Positions 10,334-17,178 of a stretch of 40,008 bases of DNA are shown here, piece by piece; position 1 is the first letter of the stretch; the number at the start of each line of letters is the position of its first letter. Below the pieces are notes generated by a model. The model was given only the letters and a program-made list of their open reading frames with translations, did no database searches and was not told the origin of the DNA. Source of the stretch: a virus; the IMG/VR virus record IMGVR_UViG_3300029258_000369, positions 1-40,008 of that record. One strand, given 5' to 3'. Made by a program: the position numbers and the translations under genes.

Positions 10334-11713
10334 ATGGCAGTAACAGAAGTCCAGCACGAGGTGACTGGAAGCGGTGATAAGACCCATGAATATGGGACTA
10401 TCCCTACGTTCGCAAGTAACATCTCTATCGACGACGAGGACATCCTTGAGGTTTATCTCAACGGAGTTCTTCTTACGCTCACGTCCGACTACACGGTTGA
10501 CGAAAGTACCGAGACGATCACACTAACTGCGTCTACCATGGTGGAAGCACAAGACATTGTGACGATCCGAAGGTCGGTCGAGATCGACAGTCCCTACGTG
10601 GACTTTACGAACAACACGACGATCGACGAGGCAGACCTTGACCTCGCCATTCTCCAACTCCTCTACAAACTTCAAGAACTAGATAACGACGTTAACGACC
10701 TGATCGAGTATGACTCGGTGAACACCTACTGGGACGGAAGGGCCCGTAAGACCGGGAACTTTCTCCCCGCTACGTCCAGTGACGGTCTTGTTACCAAGGC
10801 CCAGATGGACAACGCTATCGCCGGGGCCGACGTTGCTACGGTAAGTGACGTATTCAGCACGACAAGGTCTGGGACGGGTTCTCAGGTATCCTTTACGATC
10901 GCTTCGTTCCCGACAGAAGATACAGACGACAGCAGCCTCATGGTGACTGTCTCTGGCGTCATGCAGACCCCGACGACAGATTATTCTGTCAGTATCGTTG
11001 GTGGCAGGTATACGGTCGCATTTGTCACCGCCCCGCCGTCCGGCACCAACAACATTCTCTTCCGTCTCTACAAGGGAACCGTTGCTGCTGTGTTTGATGA
11101 TAACTCCGTAGACGGGTCTGCGATTATCGACGGTACTCTTGACCCTGACGCACTGGACGCCGGTGCCGGGTCTGGTAGTAGGTTCATTGTGTTTAATACC
11201 AGTGGTACTCCTGTGGTTTCTACGATCACCGGACCCGGCAACATCGTTGATTTCAACAGTGATGTCCGTGCCAACCGTCTGGACCAGATGGCCGCACCTA
11301 CGGCAAACGTCTCGCTAAACAGCAACAAGATCACGAATCTCACCGCTGGTGGTGCCGGGACCACGGACGCCTGTAACGTCGCTCAGATGGAGAGTTACGT
11401 TGCGGCAAACACGTCGTCCTCTGTGGCCGGTAGTGTGTACGGTATGGAGCCCTACGACACAGATGGTTCTGCCAAGTTCACTACCTCACTGACCTCACAG
11501 ACCCTCACCGGACTCACCGCAGGGACGTACCTGATCCATGTCCACACGGACGGACAGACTGGCACGTCTACTGTCACGGCTGGCGGGGTGACGAGGGAGA
11601 CGACCGGAAGTGGTCCTTCTGTCTCTTTTTATGTCACGACGGCTACTACTTCTATTGCTATCACGTCAAGCAACTGCAACATCCGAAACATCAGCTACAT
11701 GCGTGTGGCGTAA
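10334..11713 (+). CDS. Tail fibre with T7 gp17-type N-terminus
   Basis: This 459-residue protein starts MAVTEVQHEVTGSG; its first 120 residues or so resemble the T7 fibre N-terminal domain that docks to the tail (IPTFASNISIDDEDILEVYL, then DYTV and VTIRR segments). The rest is Thr/Ser/Gly-rich beta repeats ending in a small C-terminal beta domain. It is shorter than T7 gp17 (553 residues). ATG 10334 has AGGAGG 7 bases upstream; an earlier in-frame start at 10304 lies in the hairpin and is less likely. The fibre is probably the main receptor-binding protein, perhaps helped by the next gene. Confidence 0.85.
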   Translation: MAVTEVQHEVTGSGDKTHEYGTIPTFASNISIDDEDILEVYLNGVLLTLTSDYTVDESTETITLTASTMVEAQDIVTIRRSVEIDSPYVDFTNNTTIDEADLDLAILQLLYKLQELDNDVNDLIEYDSVNTYWDGRARKTGNFLPATSSDGLVTKAQMDNAIAGADVATVSDVFSTTRSGTGSQVSFTIASFPTEDTDDSSLMVTVSGVMQTPTTDYSVSIVGGRYTVAFVTAPPSGTNNILFRLYKGTVAAVFDDNSVDGSAIIDGTLDPDALDAGAGSGSRFIVFNTSGTPVVSTITGPGNIVDFNSDVRANRLDQMAAPTANVSLNSNKITNLTAGGAGTTDACNVAQMESYVAANTSSSVAGSVYGMEPYDTDGSAKFTTSLTSQTLTGLTAGTYLIHVHTDGQTGTSTVTAGGVTRETTGSGPSVSFYVTTATTSIAITSSNCNIRNISYMRVA

Positions 11714-11722
11714 GGAGAGACT

Positions 11723-12085
11723 ATGACTACACGAGTACCAGAGAGTATGCTCAAGAGCACGGTGAAGATCGTTGTTGTCCTGCCCGGACAGAACGACACC
11801 TTCCCGATCCTCCTGTCTTTCCCGTTCGACGGGACCATCACACAGGTATCCGGCCAGACGAACACGAGTACGGCTTCACTTGATCTCCAGATCGACGACG
11901 GCTCTGCTGCTGACGTTGAGTACGTTACTGCCGGGTCGAATCCCCTATCGCTCACTACAACTGCCCTGACAGATACCCCGAACGCGGAACACACGTTCAG
12001 TGCCGGGGATGCTCTCAACGCTATCCTCACCAGTGCTACAGGCCCCGATGCTATTACCGTTGAGATTACGATTGTGGAGGACTGA
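11723..12085 (+). CDS. Probable fibre-associated virion protein
   Basis: This 120-residue protein has no signal peptide or membrane segment and looks like one beta-sandwich: alternating hydrophobic and Thr/Ser residues (TITQVSGQTNTSTASLDLQI) ending EVYVTAG-, HTFSAGDALNAILT- and ITVEITIVED-like strands. Small domains of this kind are often found beside or within phage fibres. It lies between the fibre and the lysis cluster with AAGGAGAG before the start. A virion or fibre-tip role is inferred from context only. Confidence 0.6.
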   Translation: MTTRVPESMLKSTVKIVVVLPGQNDTFPILLSFPFDGTITQVSGQTNTSTASLDLQIDDGSAADVEYVTAGSNPLSLTTTALTDTPNAEHTFSAGDALNAILTSATGPDAITVEITIVED

Positions 12086-12192
12086 TGTACCAGATCATCT
12101 ACGTCTGTCACGTGGGGTTTAACTCCTCACCTCCAGTTGTTATTCTTCCCCCGCCCGGTGGTTGGGGAGAAGTACCGGACCCCCTTGGTTAA
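12085..12192 (+). CDS. Possible 35-residue ORF overlapping the previous stop
   Basis: An ATG overlaps the preceding TGA (TGATG), a coupling arrangement used elsewhere in this genome. The peptide begins MYQIIYVCHVGFNSS and ends Pro/Gly-rich. The same DNA can form a hairpin (12145-12152 with 12164-12172, one bulge), so the interval may instead be an untranslated structured spacer before the holin-like gene. No function is suggested. Confidence 0.3.
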   Translation: MYQIIYVCHVGFNSSPPVVILPPPGGWGEVPDPLG

Positions 12193-12208
12193 CCGAAAGG
12201 AAGAACAT

Positions 12209-12424
12209 ATGGAACAGAAAGCATTTTGGACATCTACTACATTCTGGGGAGTGTTCCTCATGGTGGTGTCGAGTATCGTAGCGAAGAGCCCCGATCAGGT
12301 GGCGTTCCTCGCTTCATCCGAAACCGCAGAGACCGCGGCGAACTTCGCGTTCCTCGTCTCCTCTGCCGTTGCCCTCTGGGGGCGTAAGAAGGCGACCGCC
12401 CCTCTTGGTCTCTCTACGAAGTGA
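12209..12424 (+). CDS. Holin-like small membrane protein
   Basis: This 71-residue protein has two hydrophobic segments, residues 7-26 (WTSTTFWGVFLMVVSSIVAK) and about 43-57 (AANFAFLVSSAVALW), then a basic tail (GRKKA). Size and two-segment topology fit a holin, and T7 places its holin (gp17.5) right after the fibre. ATG 12209 is preceded by AAAGGAAG; the in-frame start at 12137 would add a Pro-rich extension and lacks a site. Holin function is inferred from topology and position; another small phage membrane protein is possible. Confidence 0.65.
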   Translation: MEQKAFWTSTTFWGVFLMVVSSIVAKSPDQVAFLASSETAETAANFAFLVSSAVALWGRKKATAPLGLSTK

Positions 12425-12431
12425 GGAAGGC

Positions 12432-12761
12432 ATGAAGAAGACTGCACTTACACTTGTCGCTGTCGCGGCTACCGTTCTGGCTGGCTGCGGGAAGTCTACC
12501 GGACAGAAGCTCGGTGGTCTCTGGGTAGCCCACAACAGCACGACCGCTATCGTGACTGAACTGGGTGACGGTCCTGATCCTGTCCTGAGCGTCGCAGACC
12601 TCAAGGAGTTCCAGTCGTATCAGGTCCCTGTCCTCGAAGGTCTGAACTCCGCTACCGAGGACTACATTGCCGGTGAGGACGCGGACGTTCTCCGTACCCT
12701 TGAATACATTGACCCCCTCCTTGACCGGATGGTTGAGATCACAGAGAAGGAGGCCGACTAA
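12432..12761 (+). CDS. Small secreted lipoprotein
   Basis: The product (109 residues) begins MKKTALTLVAVAATVLAGC, a textbook lipoprotein signal with lipobox LAGC, so Cys19 should be lipidated and the mature protein exported to the envelope. The mature part is polar and acidic and ends in a Glu-rich helix. Its place between the holin-like gene and the terminase suggests an outer-membrane spanin-like (Rz1) or other lysis role, but it is longer than Rz1 and not Pro-rich. ATG 12432 follows GAGGAAGGC. The lipoprotein call is firm; the lysis role is tentative. Confidence 0.7.
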   Translation: MKKTALTLVAVAATVLAGCGKSTGQKLGGLWVAHNSTTAIVTELGDGPDPVLSVADLKEFQSYQVPVLEGLNSATEDYIAGEDADVLRTLEYIDPLLDRMVEITEKEAD

Positions 12762-12961
12762 TGGGGCCTGAAATCATTGCGATCATTGGTCTGATCCGGG
12801 CCATCACGCCCGAACTGATCCAGCTTGTCGAAGACCTCGGGACCCTTGCCGACGGTGAGGAACTCCCTGTTGAGCGTCTTCGTGAACTCCAGAACCGCGG
12901 TAACGAACTGAGCGATGGGCTCGCTGATCTTATCGCCAGACGCGAAGCAGAGGGGCGGTAA
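12761..12961 (+). CDS. Small protein of the lysis cluster
   Basis: The 66-residue product overlaps the preceding stop by one base (TAATGG) and has AGAAGGAGG upstream. Residues 1-25 are hydrophobic (MGPEIIAIIGLIRAITPELI) and the remainder is a charged amphipathic helix ending RREAEGR. It might associate with the membrane. No family is recognised. Coupling to its neighbours suggests a role in lysis or late assembly. Confidence 0.55.
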   Translation: MGPEIIAIIGLIRAITPELIQLVEDLGTLADGEELPVERLRELQNRGNELSDGLADLIARREAEGR

Positions 12962-12964
12962 CCC

Positions 12965-13219
12965 GTGGAGCAGCTGCTATCGAACTATGGGCCGTATGCG
13001 TTTGGGGTAGTGGCTGTCTACTTCATCTGGCGTTTCATGGTGGTCCCTGACAAGAAGATGAACCTTGAGCAGGCCAAGATCCACCTGACCACAGCCCAGA
13101 CCATGAAGGAAGTGACTCAGGAACTCAGGTACTCATATCTGAGAGGCCCTCAGACTGCTCCTAAGGGCTTCCAGAGATTAAAACGACTCAGACCCCGCCT
13201 AGAGGCTGAAACGCCTTAG
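12965..13219 (+). CDS. Small single-pass membrane protein
   Basis: A GTG start 3 bases after the previous stop gives 84 residues. Residues 9-27 form one membrane segment (YGPYAFGVVAVYFIWRFMVV), followed by a charged helical tail (NLEQAKIHLTTAQTMKEVTQ). This N-in, tail-out form resembles an inner-membrane spanin (Rz), and T7 places Rz just after gp18, but the tail here is short. The last codons (13139-13176) share a 38-base imperfect repeat with the noncoding region at 15637. No endolysin is seen nearby. Confidence 0.55.
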   Translation: MEQLLSNYGPYAFGVVAVYFIWRFMVVPDKKMNLEQAKIHLTTAQTMKEVTQELRYSYLRGPQTAPKGFQRLKRLRPRLEAETP

Positions 13220-13303
13220 ACGGGATTCTAGGCCCCTTACAGGAGAAGCCGTGGGATTACAACGTAACAGTCCCGAGTATAACGACAGGGAGGAGTGAAA
13301 GAC

Positions 13304-13528
13304 ATGACAGAGACAGAACTGAACCTCGTGTTTATCGAGTACGGGGTGTACGCCCTTGCGAAGGCTATCGAGGACGGGAGCGACGTGGACCCTAAGGTCT
13401 ACGAGACCGTGTACAAGTACCTCGACAAGAAGGAACTCGACACCATCCCCGAGCCCGAGTCGGGTACGGCGGCGGCAGACCAGTTGGCAAAGATCAGGGC
13501 CAAGCACGGGATGTCTGAGGAAGAGTGA
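13304..13528 (+). CDS. terS: Small terminase subunit (T7 gp18-like)
   Basis: This 74-residue acidic, helical protein lies directly before the large terminase, as gp18 does before gp19 in T7 (89 residues). It ends IRAKHGMSEEE, and its stop overlaps the terL start. I chose ATG 13304 with AGGAG 8 bases upstream; GTG 13295 would add three residues and would overlap the stop of a possible 15-codon ORF starting at GTG 13251, which has AGGAGA upstream. The assignment rests on position, size and the coupling to terL. Confidence 0.75.
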   Translation: MTETELNLVFIEYGVYALAKAIEDGSDVDPKVYETVYKYLDKKELDTIPEPESGTAAADQLAKIRAKHGMSEEE

Positions 13529-15276
13529 TGAACTACTACGAGTATCTGGAAGAGATCGACCAGATGGTCCAAGCCGACCCCGGCGTTCTCCACACGGACA
13601 CGATGCGTGGGGAGATGAAGAAAGACTTCAGGACCTTCATGTGGTTTGTCTTTAAGGAGGCGTACGGGTTTACCCCCCACCGTATCCAGCTCGACTTTGC
13701 CGACCTGATGCAGAAGGGGGTCGGGACCTCGCACATCCTGATGGCTATGCGTGAGTTCGGGAAGTCCATTATCGACGCGGCGTTTATCGACTGGTTCCTT
13801 CTGGTGAACCCGAACGCCACGGTGCTCGTGATGTCGGCGAACTTCGACAGGTCTCAGGAGATCGTGGGGACCGCCCTCGGCATCCTCAAGTCCTGTGACT
13901 TTCTCACGGACATGTGTCCCGGCAAGTACGACCTCGACGGTCGTATGGCCTTTACGGTGGGAACGAGGACCAAGGTCGTCAAGGAGCCGTCCTGTACGGC
14001 AACGAGTATCACGGCTGGTAACACGGGGAAGCACGCCGACCTCATCCTGTCCGACGATATCGAGATCCCCAAGAACTCAGACACACAGCCCAAGCGACAG
14101 AAGATCCTAGATGGCGTGGACGAGTACACGTACATCCTGAACATCGGGGGGACCGACATGAAGATCGGGACCCCCCAGACGGAAGACTCGGTGTACTTTA
14201 AACTCGTGGACGACGGGAGTCACACGATGTCCCGTGTCCCCGCCGAGTACCCGGACGTTACCGACGAGAAGCAGATGGCCCACCTCGCTGAGTTTTTGCT
14301 AGAGGAGATGAGAAAGGGTGACGTAGAACAGGGGGACCCCACCTACCCGGAACGATTCGGTAGGGAGGAACTTGCGAAGACCAAGGCCAAGGCCCCCGGA
14401 ACGTACGCCCTCCAGATGCTTCTGGACCCGTCCGCGTCCGACGAGGACAAGTACCCCCTCAAGCTGAGGGACGTCATCGTTATGGAACTTAGCCCCGACT
14501 ACGGACCCCTCCGGGTCATGTGGAACCTGACGAACCCGAGGGACGACATAGAGTCGGTCGGGCTCGGTAAGGACATGTGGTACGGGCCGGGGTACGTAGA
14601 CCATACCCCGACAGAGTACCAACTCTCTGTTATGGGTATCGACCCCGCAGGGAACGGACCAGACGAGGTAGGGTACGCGGTAGCCAAGAACATTCACAGC
14701 AACGTGTTTGTTACCGCAGCCGGTGGTATCGACGGTGGGTACGACGACGCTACCCTGAAGAAACTCTGTGAGATCGCTATGGCCCAAGGGGTCAAAGAGA
14801 TACACGTAGAGAAGAACTTTGCGGACGGCATGTACGGTGTTCAGTTGGCTCGTGTGCTGGGGGAGATGGGATTACGAATCCCCATCGTTCAGGCAACGGC
14901 AAAGGGGCAGAAGGAACAACGTATCCTCGCTACCCTCGAACCAATCTTCGCCTCACACAAACTGGTTATCGACTCACGTGTAGCACGAGACCAAACATTG
15001 GCCTACCAGATTACTCGGATGAGGAACGAGAGAGGGGCACTCCTACATGACGACCGTGTAGACGCCCTTGAGATTGCACTCAAACCATTCCAAGACATGT
15101 TCCTCATAGATGCGGACAAGATGATCTCCGATACACAGGACCAAGAGTTCCAACACGAGATCCAAGGGTTCCTACAGTACCACAAGGCCCCCGAGAAGAT
15201 CCACAGCATCTTGGGGTCTAAACGACGTGGAACGAGTAAGCCTACCATATTTGGTAGACAACGACGCAGAAGGTGA
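13528..15276 (+). CDS. terL: Large terminase subunit (T7 gp19-like)
   Basis: This 582-residue packaging motor ATPase-nuclease is the same length as T7 gp19 (586). The ATPase part has a Walker A-like REFGKS at residues 75-80 and Walker B LILSDDIE at 172-179. The nuclease part has GIDPAGNGPDE with Asp372, HVEKN with Glu428 and HDDRVDAL with Asp508-Asp509, which supply the metal-binding acids. It cuts concatemers and pumps DNA through the portal. Its ATG overlaps the terS stop (TGATG). The repeat-rich terminal region starts just downstream, as expected for a T7-type genome end. Confidence 0.95.
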   Translation: MNYYEYLEEIDQMVQADPGVLHTDTMRGEMKKDFRTFMWFVFKEAYGFTPHRIQLDFADLMQKGVGTSHILMAMREFGKSIIDAAFIDWFLLVNPNATVLVMSANFDRSQEIVGTALGILKSCDFLTDMCPGKYDLDGRMAFTVGTRTKVVKEPSCTATSITAGNTGKHADLILSDDIEIPKNSDTQPKRQKILDGVDEYTYILNIGGTDMKIGTPQTEDSVYFKLVDDGSHTMSRVPAEYPDVTDEKQMAHLAEFLLEEMRKGDVEQGDPTYPERFGREELAKTKAKAPGTYALQMLLDPSASDEDKYPLKLRDVIVMELSPDYGPLRVMWNLTNPRDDIESVGLGKDMWYGPGYVDHTPTEYQLSVMGIDPAGNGPDEVGYAVAKNIHSNVFVTAAGGIDGGYDDATLKKLCEIAMAQGVKEIHVEKNFADGMYGVQLARVLGEMGLRIPIVQATAKGQKEQRILATLEPIFASHKLVIDSRVARDQTLAYQITRMRNERGALLHDDRVDALEIALKPFQDMFLIDADKMISDTQDQEFQHEIQGFLQYHKAPEKIHSILGSKRRGTSKPTIFGRQRRRR

Positions 15277-15330
15277 CCCATTGTGGATAACTCTTAACTC
15301 CTGTGCAACATAAGGGGGGACCCCTAGGAT

Positions 15331-15376
15331 CTACTAGTACCTATAGGTACCTTAAGGGTCCTATAGGTACTAGTAG
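15331..15376. repeat. Perfect 17-bp inverted repeat
   Basis: CTACTAGTACCTATAGG (15331-15347) is repeated exactly in inverted form at 15360-15376 around a 12-base spacer. The arms are built from short palindromes (ACTAGT, CCTATAGG) and can form a cruciform. It immediately precedes the 10-bp array, which starts inside the last bases of the right arm. This is a likely protein binding or processing site at the genome end. Confidence 0.85.
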
Positions 15377-15380
15377 GGTC

Positions 15381-15480
15381 CTGTAGGGTCCTGTAGGGTC
15401 CTGTAGGGTCCTGTAGGGTCCTGTAGGGTCCTGTAGGGTCCTGTAGGGTCCTGTAGGGTCCTGTAGGGTCCTGTAGGGTC
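15381..15480 (+). repeat. Ten perfect tandem copies of a 10-bp unit
   Basis: CTGTAGGGTC is repeated ten times without error, with a near copy (TAGTAGGGTC) just before and CTACAGGTAT just after. The unit length is about one helical turn, so a protein bound to each unit would sit on one face of the DNA. T7 has arrays of short CCTAAAG repeats next to its terminal repeats, and origins with iterons have a similar look. This is not a CRISPR: there are no spacers. Confidence 0.95.
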
Positions 15481-15486
15481 CTACAG

Positions 15487-15531
15487 GTATATTGTATTGA
15501 TATATAAATATATTAAATATATATATCTAGT
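15487..15531. other. AT-rich core next to the 10-bp array
   Basis: About 45 bases of almost pure A/T (alternating TATA steps) lie between the 10-bp array and its degenerate mirror-side copies, in an otherwise GC-rich genome. Such a stretch melts easily and would suit a DNA-unwinding element of an origin, or a flexible spacer at a packaging site. Neither is proven here. Confidence 0.7.
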
Positions 15532-15592
15532 AGTATACCTGTAGGTACCTGTAGGACCCTAAAGGACCTTAAGGACCCTTAAGGGTATCGTG
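15532..15592. repeat. Degenerate 10-bp repeats on the far side of the AT-rich core
   Basis: The 10-base period continues here in diverged form (CTGTAGGTAC, CTGTAGGACC, CTAAAGGACC, TTAAGGACCC), ending in the palindrome ACCCTTAAGGGT. Read on the opposite strand the segment resembles the left flank (CCTTAAGGGTCC...AGGTAC), so the block is roughly symmetrical about the AT-rich core. It includes CCTAAAG, the 7-base word repeated near T7 genome ends. Confidence 0.7.
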
Positions 15593-15857
15593 TTCACCGT
15601 TCACCCTCGTTTAATCCCGTTAAACCGCACCGTGCCCTGAGAGGCCCTCAGATCCCTCCTAAGGCATTTCAGGGTCTAGGGGACCCGAGAGTCCTTCGAG
15701 AGCCTAGGACGGCTTAGAGAGGATCTGAGAGGATCTGAGAGGGTCTGGTGGATACAGACGGGTCCGGCAGAGACCAGAGTGGAAAATCAGGTCCGGCATA
15801 TTTCGGCTGGGTGTCTGTACCAGACGGCCCCCGCCGACCCCCCCGTACCCCCGCCTG
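15593..15857. other. Gene-free stretch between the repeat blocks
   Basis: I see no ORF with a ribosome site here. The stretch contains a near-palindrome CTGAGAGGCCCTCAGA at 15637, part of a 38-base segment repeated imperfectly at 13139, and short direct repeats of GAGAGGATCT around 15716-15745. It ends in a C-rich tract (15828-15855). It may be part of the direct terminal repeat or the packaging site. Confidence 0.5.
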
Positions 15858-15988
15858 ACCACCCGGATTCGGGGGGTCCGACCGCACCACCCGGATTCGG
15901 GGGGTTAGTTAGTGCTTACTAACACAACCACCCGGATTCGGGGGGACCCGGTTAGTGTCCACTAACAGGACCACCCGGATTCGGGGGG
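15858..15988. repeat. Four copies of a 19-bp repeat
   Basis: ACCACCCGGATTCGGGGGG occurs at 15858, 15886, 15927 and 15970. Each contains the small dyad CCCG-GATT-CGGG. From the second copy on, the copies alternate with the GTTAGT dyads, giving a composite unit of about 41-43 bp. The regular alternation suggests one multi-site protein-binding array rather than two unrelated repeats. Confidence 0.9.
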
Positions 15989-16164
15989 ACCCGGTTAGTG
16001 CGGACTAACATGCCGGACAATGTTAGTTAGTGCTTACTAACAGATCGAGCCCGCGTATGTTAGTTAGTGCTTACTCACCACCCTTTCGTCCATCCGGATA
16101 TTCGGATATTCGGATATTCGGATATTCGGATGGACCCGACCGGTCCATGTTAGTAAGTACTAAC
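15908..16164. promoter_or_regulatory. Six phased copies of the dyad GTTAGT-N4-ACTAAC
   Basis: Dyads lie at 15908-15923, 15951-15966, 15994-16009, 16026-16041, 16063-16078 (one mismatch, ACTCAC) and 16149-16164. Half-sites are the same while the 4-base spacers vary (GCTT, GTCC, GCGG, GCTT, GCTT, AAGT), the mark of a dimeric protein's operator. Centre-to-centre distances are 43, 43, 32, 37 and 86 bp, mostly near whole helical turns. The last copy is about 50 bp upstream of the -35 box of the first early promoter. Binding by a phage or host regulator is inferred. Confidence 0.8.
16088..16135. repeat. Hairpin enclosing four 8-bp tandem repeats
   Basis: GTCCATCCG (16088-16096) and CGGATGGAC (16127-16135) are exact inverted arms. 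Between them GATATTCG is repeated in tandem four times (16097-16128, overlapping the right arm). It lies between the fifth and sixth GTTAGT dyads. A structural or binding element is likely; no coding capacity is seen. Confidence 0.85.
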
Positions 16165-16215
16165 TAGTCGACCAAAGATTTTTCGGCTATTTGCACAAGA
16201 AAGAGTATCGAACGC

Positions 16216-16243
16216 TTGACCAATCGCCGATATATGGTATACT
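16216..16243 (+). promoter_or_regulatory. First early sigma70-type promoter
   Basis: TTGACC (16216-16221) and TATACT (16238-16243) are separated by 16 bp, close to the bacterial consensus. Transcription should begin near 16250, about 65 bases before the first early gene. This is the expected leftmost early promoter used by host RNA polymerase right after DNA entry. The dyad array lies immediately upstream and could control it. Confidence 0.8.
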
Positions 16244-16314
16244 TGGGGGGCGGGTCGCGTGATCCGCCCAACACAACTCGGATCCGATCGGATCCAAGCA
16301 GAAAGGCTAGACCA

Positions 16315-16653
16315 ATGACAACCAAGACCAACGCCAAGACCAACGCCAAGACCAACGCCAAGACCAACGCCAAGACCAATGCGTCTATCGAATGGATCAA
16401 GGCCTTGGACGTTCTCGCCGCACCTGCCAAGGAACAGGCCGACCCCGCTAAACAGGATAGCCTTGCGGCGGCTGTGCGATACTTGCTTTCTCCGTCCGCT
16501 AAGCGTGAGACTATCGGTATCGATGGGGGGGAGTTCGGGAAACAGAACGTCTCTGCCCAGCGGGCCGCCTTGATTCTGTGTGGTGTGAACGTTCGTGCGA
16601 ATACGTCTAGGTCCTCCATTGTGAAGGCGTACAAAGACAGTAAAAGCAAGTAA
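16315..16653 (+). CDS. First early gene: basic protein with KTNA repeats
   Basis: The product has 112 residues. The N-terminus holds five KTNA-type repeats encoded by tandem copies of AAGACCAACGCC (16324-16383), making a flexible basic arm. The rest is a compact helical domain (IEWIKALDVLAAPAKEQ, YLLSPSAKRETIGI) with a Lys/Ser-rich end. ATG 16315 has AGAAAGG upstream; the longer in-frame ORF begins inside the promoter and is not used. As the first gene after the early promoter, it is a candidate host-takeover or anti-defence protein or a DNA-binding protein. No family is recognised. Confidence 0.75.
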   Translation: MTTKTNAKTNAKTNAKTNAKTNASIEWIKALDVLAAPAKEQADPAKQDSLAAAVRYLLSPSAKRETIGIDGGEFGKQNVSAQRAALILCGVNVRANTSRSSIVKAYKDSKSK

Positions 16654-16669
16654 TACCCGATAGGGTACG

Positions 16670-16703
16670 CTGGACGCTCCCGAAAGGGAGTGTCTAGTCT
16701 TTG
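16670..16703 (+). terminator. Terminator after the first early gene
   Basis: A 12-bp stem (16670-16681 with 16686-16697, including G:U pairs) with a GAAA loop is followed by TCTTT. It lies 17 bases after the stop of the KTNA protein. It should end or attenuate the first early transcript. Confidence 0.75.
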
Positions 16704-17144
16704 GGTGATCCCTACCCGATTCCGCTAGTAGGCCGAATCCATATGGGGTTTCTGTGACAAGTAAATAGCGAAGGTTGAATCGTGGACGGTACCATAGAGT
16801 ATCGTACAGGACACCATAAAGCGTAGAGTATGCCGCTCGTGAAGGGTATCGTATCGGGTACGGTTGAAACAGTACGGCTCGGTACCATCTACGCGAAAGG
16901 GAAACGTGAGGCATCACGTGCCCGATTCCATCCGCATATGATCGAATCCAAACGCCCAAGACACCACGATACAACCTAGAATCGGACCCCGTTAGAATCG
17001 TGCCGGGACCATCCGAGGAGCATTACCAAAGTAGCGTACGCGATAGACTAGCATCCTATCGGGACCATAAACGCTAAACCAAATACGAAACCGTGCGCGG
17101 GGTCTGCGGATCTCGCGTTGTATATATTCGGAAACCTTAGAATC
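16704..17144. other. 440-bp gene-free region in the early side
   Basis: No ORF with a credible ribosome site or known RNA gene is seen. Short loosely repeated words occur (AGAGTATCG/AGAGTATGC, GGACACCATAAAGCG against GGGACCATAAACG, several GAATC), and GATTCCGC...GCCGAATC forms an imperfect dyad near 16719-16739. It could hold phage polymerase promoters, a noncoding RNA, or the other part of the genome terminus. Confidence 0.5.
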
Positions 17145-17178
17145 ACCCCGCGTATCATAACGGTACGCGGGGTCTTTA
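17145..17178 (+). terminator. Strong hairpin terminator
   Basis: A perfect 10-bp stem, ACCCCGCGTA (17145-17154) with TACGCGGGGT (17164-17173), has a 9-base loop and is followed by CTTTATC. A related GCGCGGGGTCTGCGG lies just upstream at 17095. It separates the gene-free region from the next early operon, so anything transcribed from 16.7-17.1 kb would be a short RNA. Confidence 0.8.

Noticed and set aside
13251-13298. 15-codon ORF starting at GTG before terS
   Set aside because: It has an AGGAGA site and overlaps GTG 13295, but is too short to support as a gene; it may only help terS translation.
15381-15480. Possible CRISPR array
   Set aside because: The 10-bp units are directly adjacent with no spacers, and no cas genes are present.
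16150-16974. Minus-strand frame with a Gly-Leu-Val repeat
   Set aside because: The repeat is the antisense of the KTNA repeats, and the frame crosses a promoter, a terminator and noncoding repeats.
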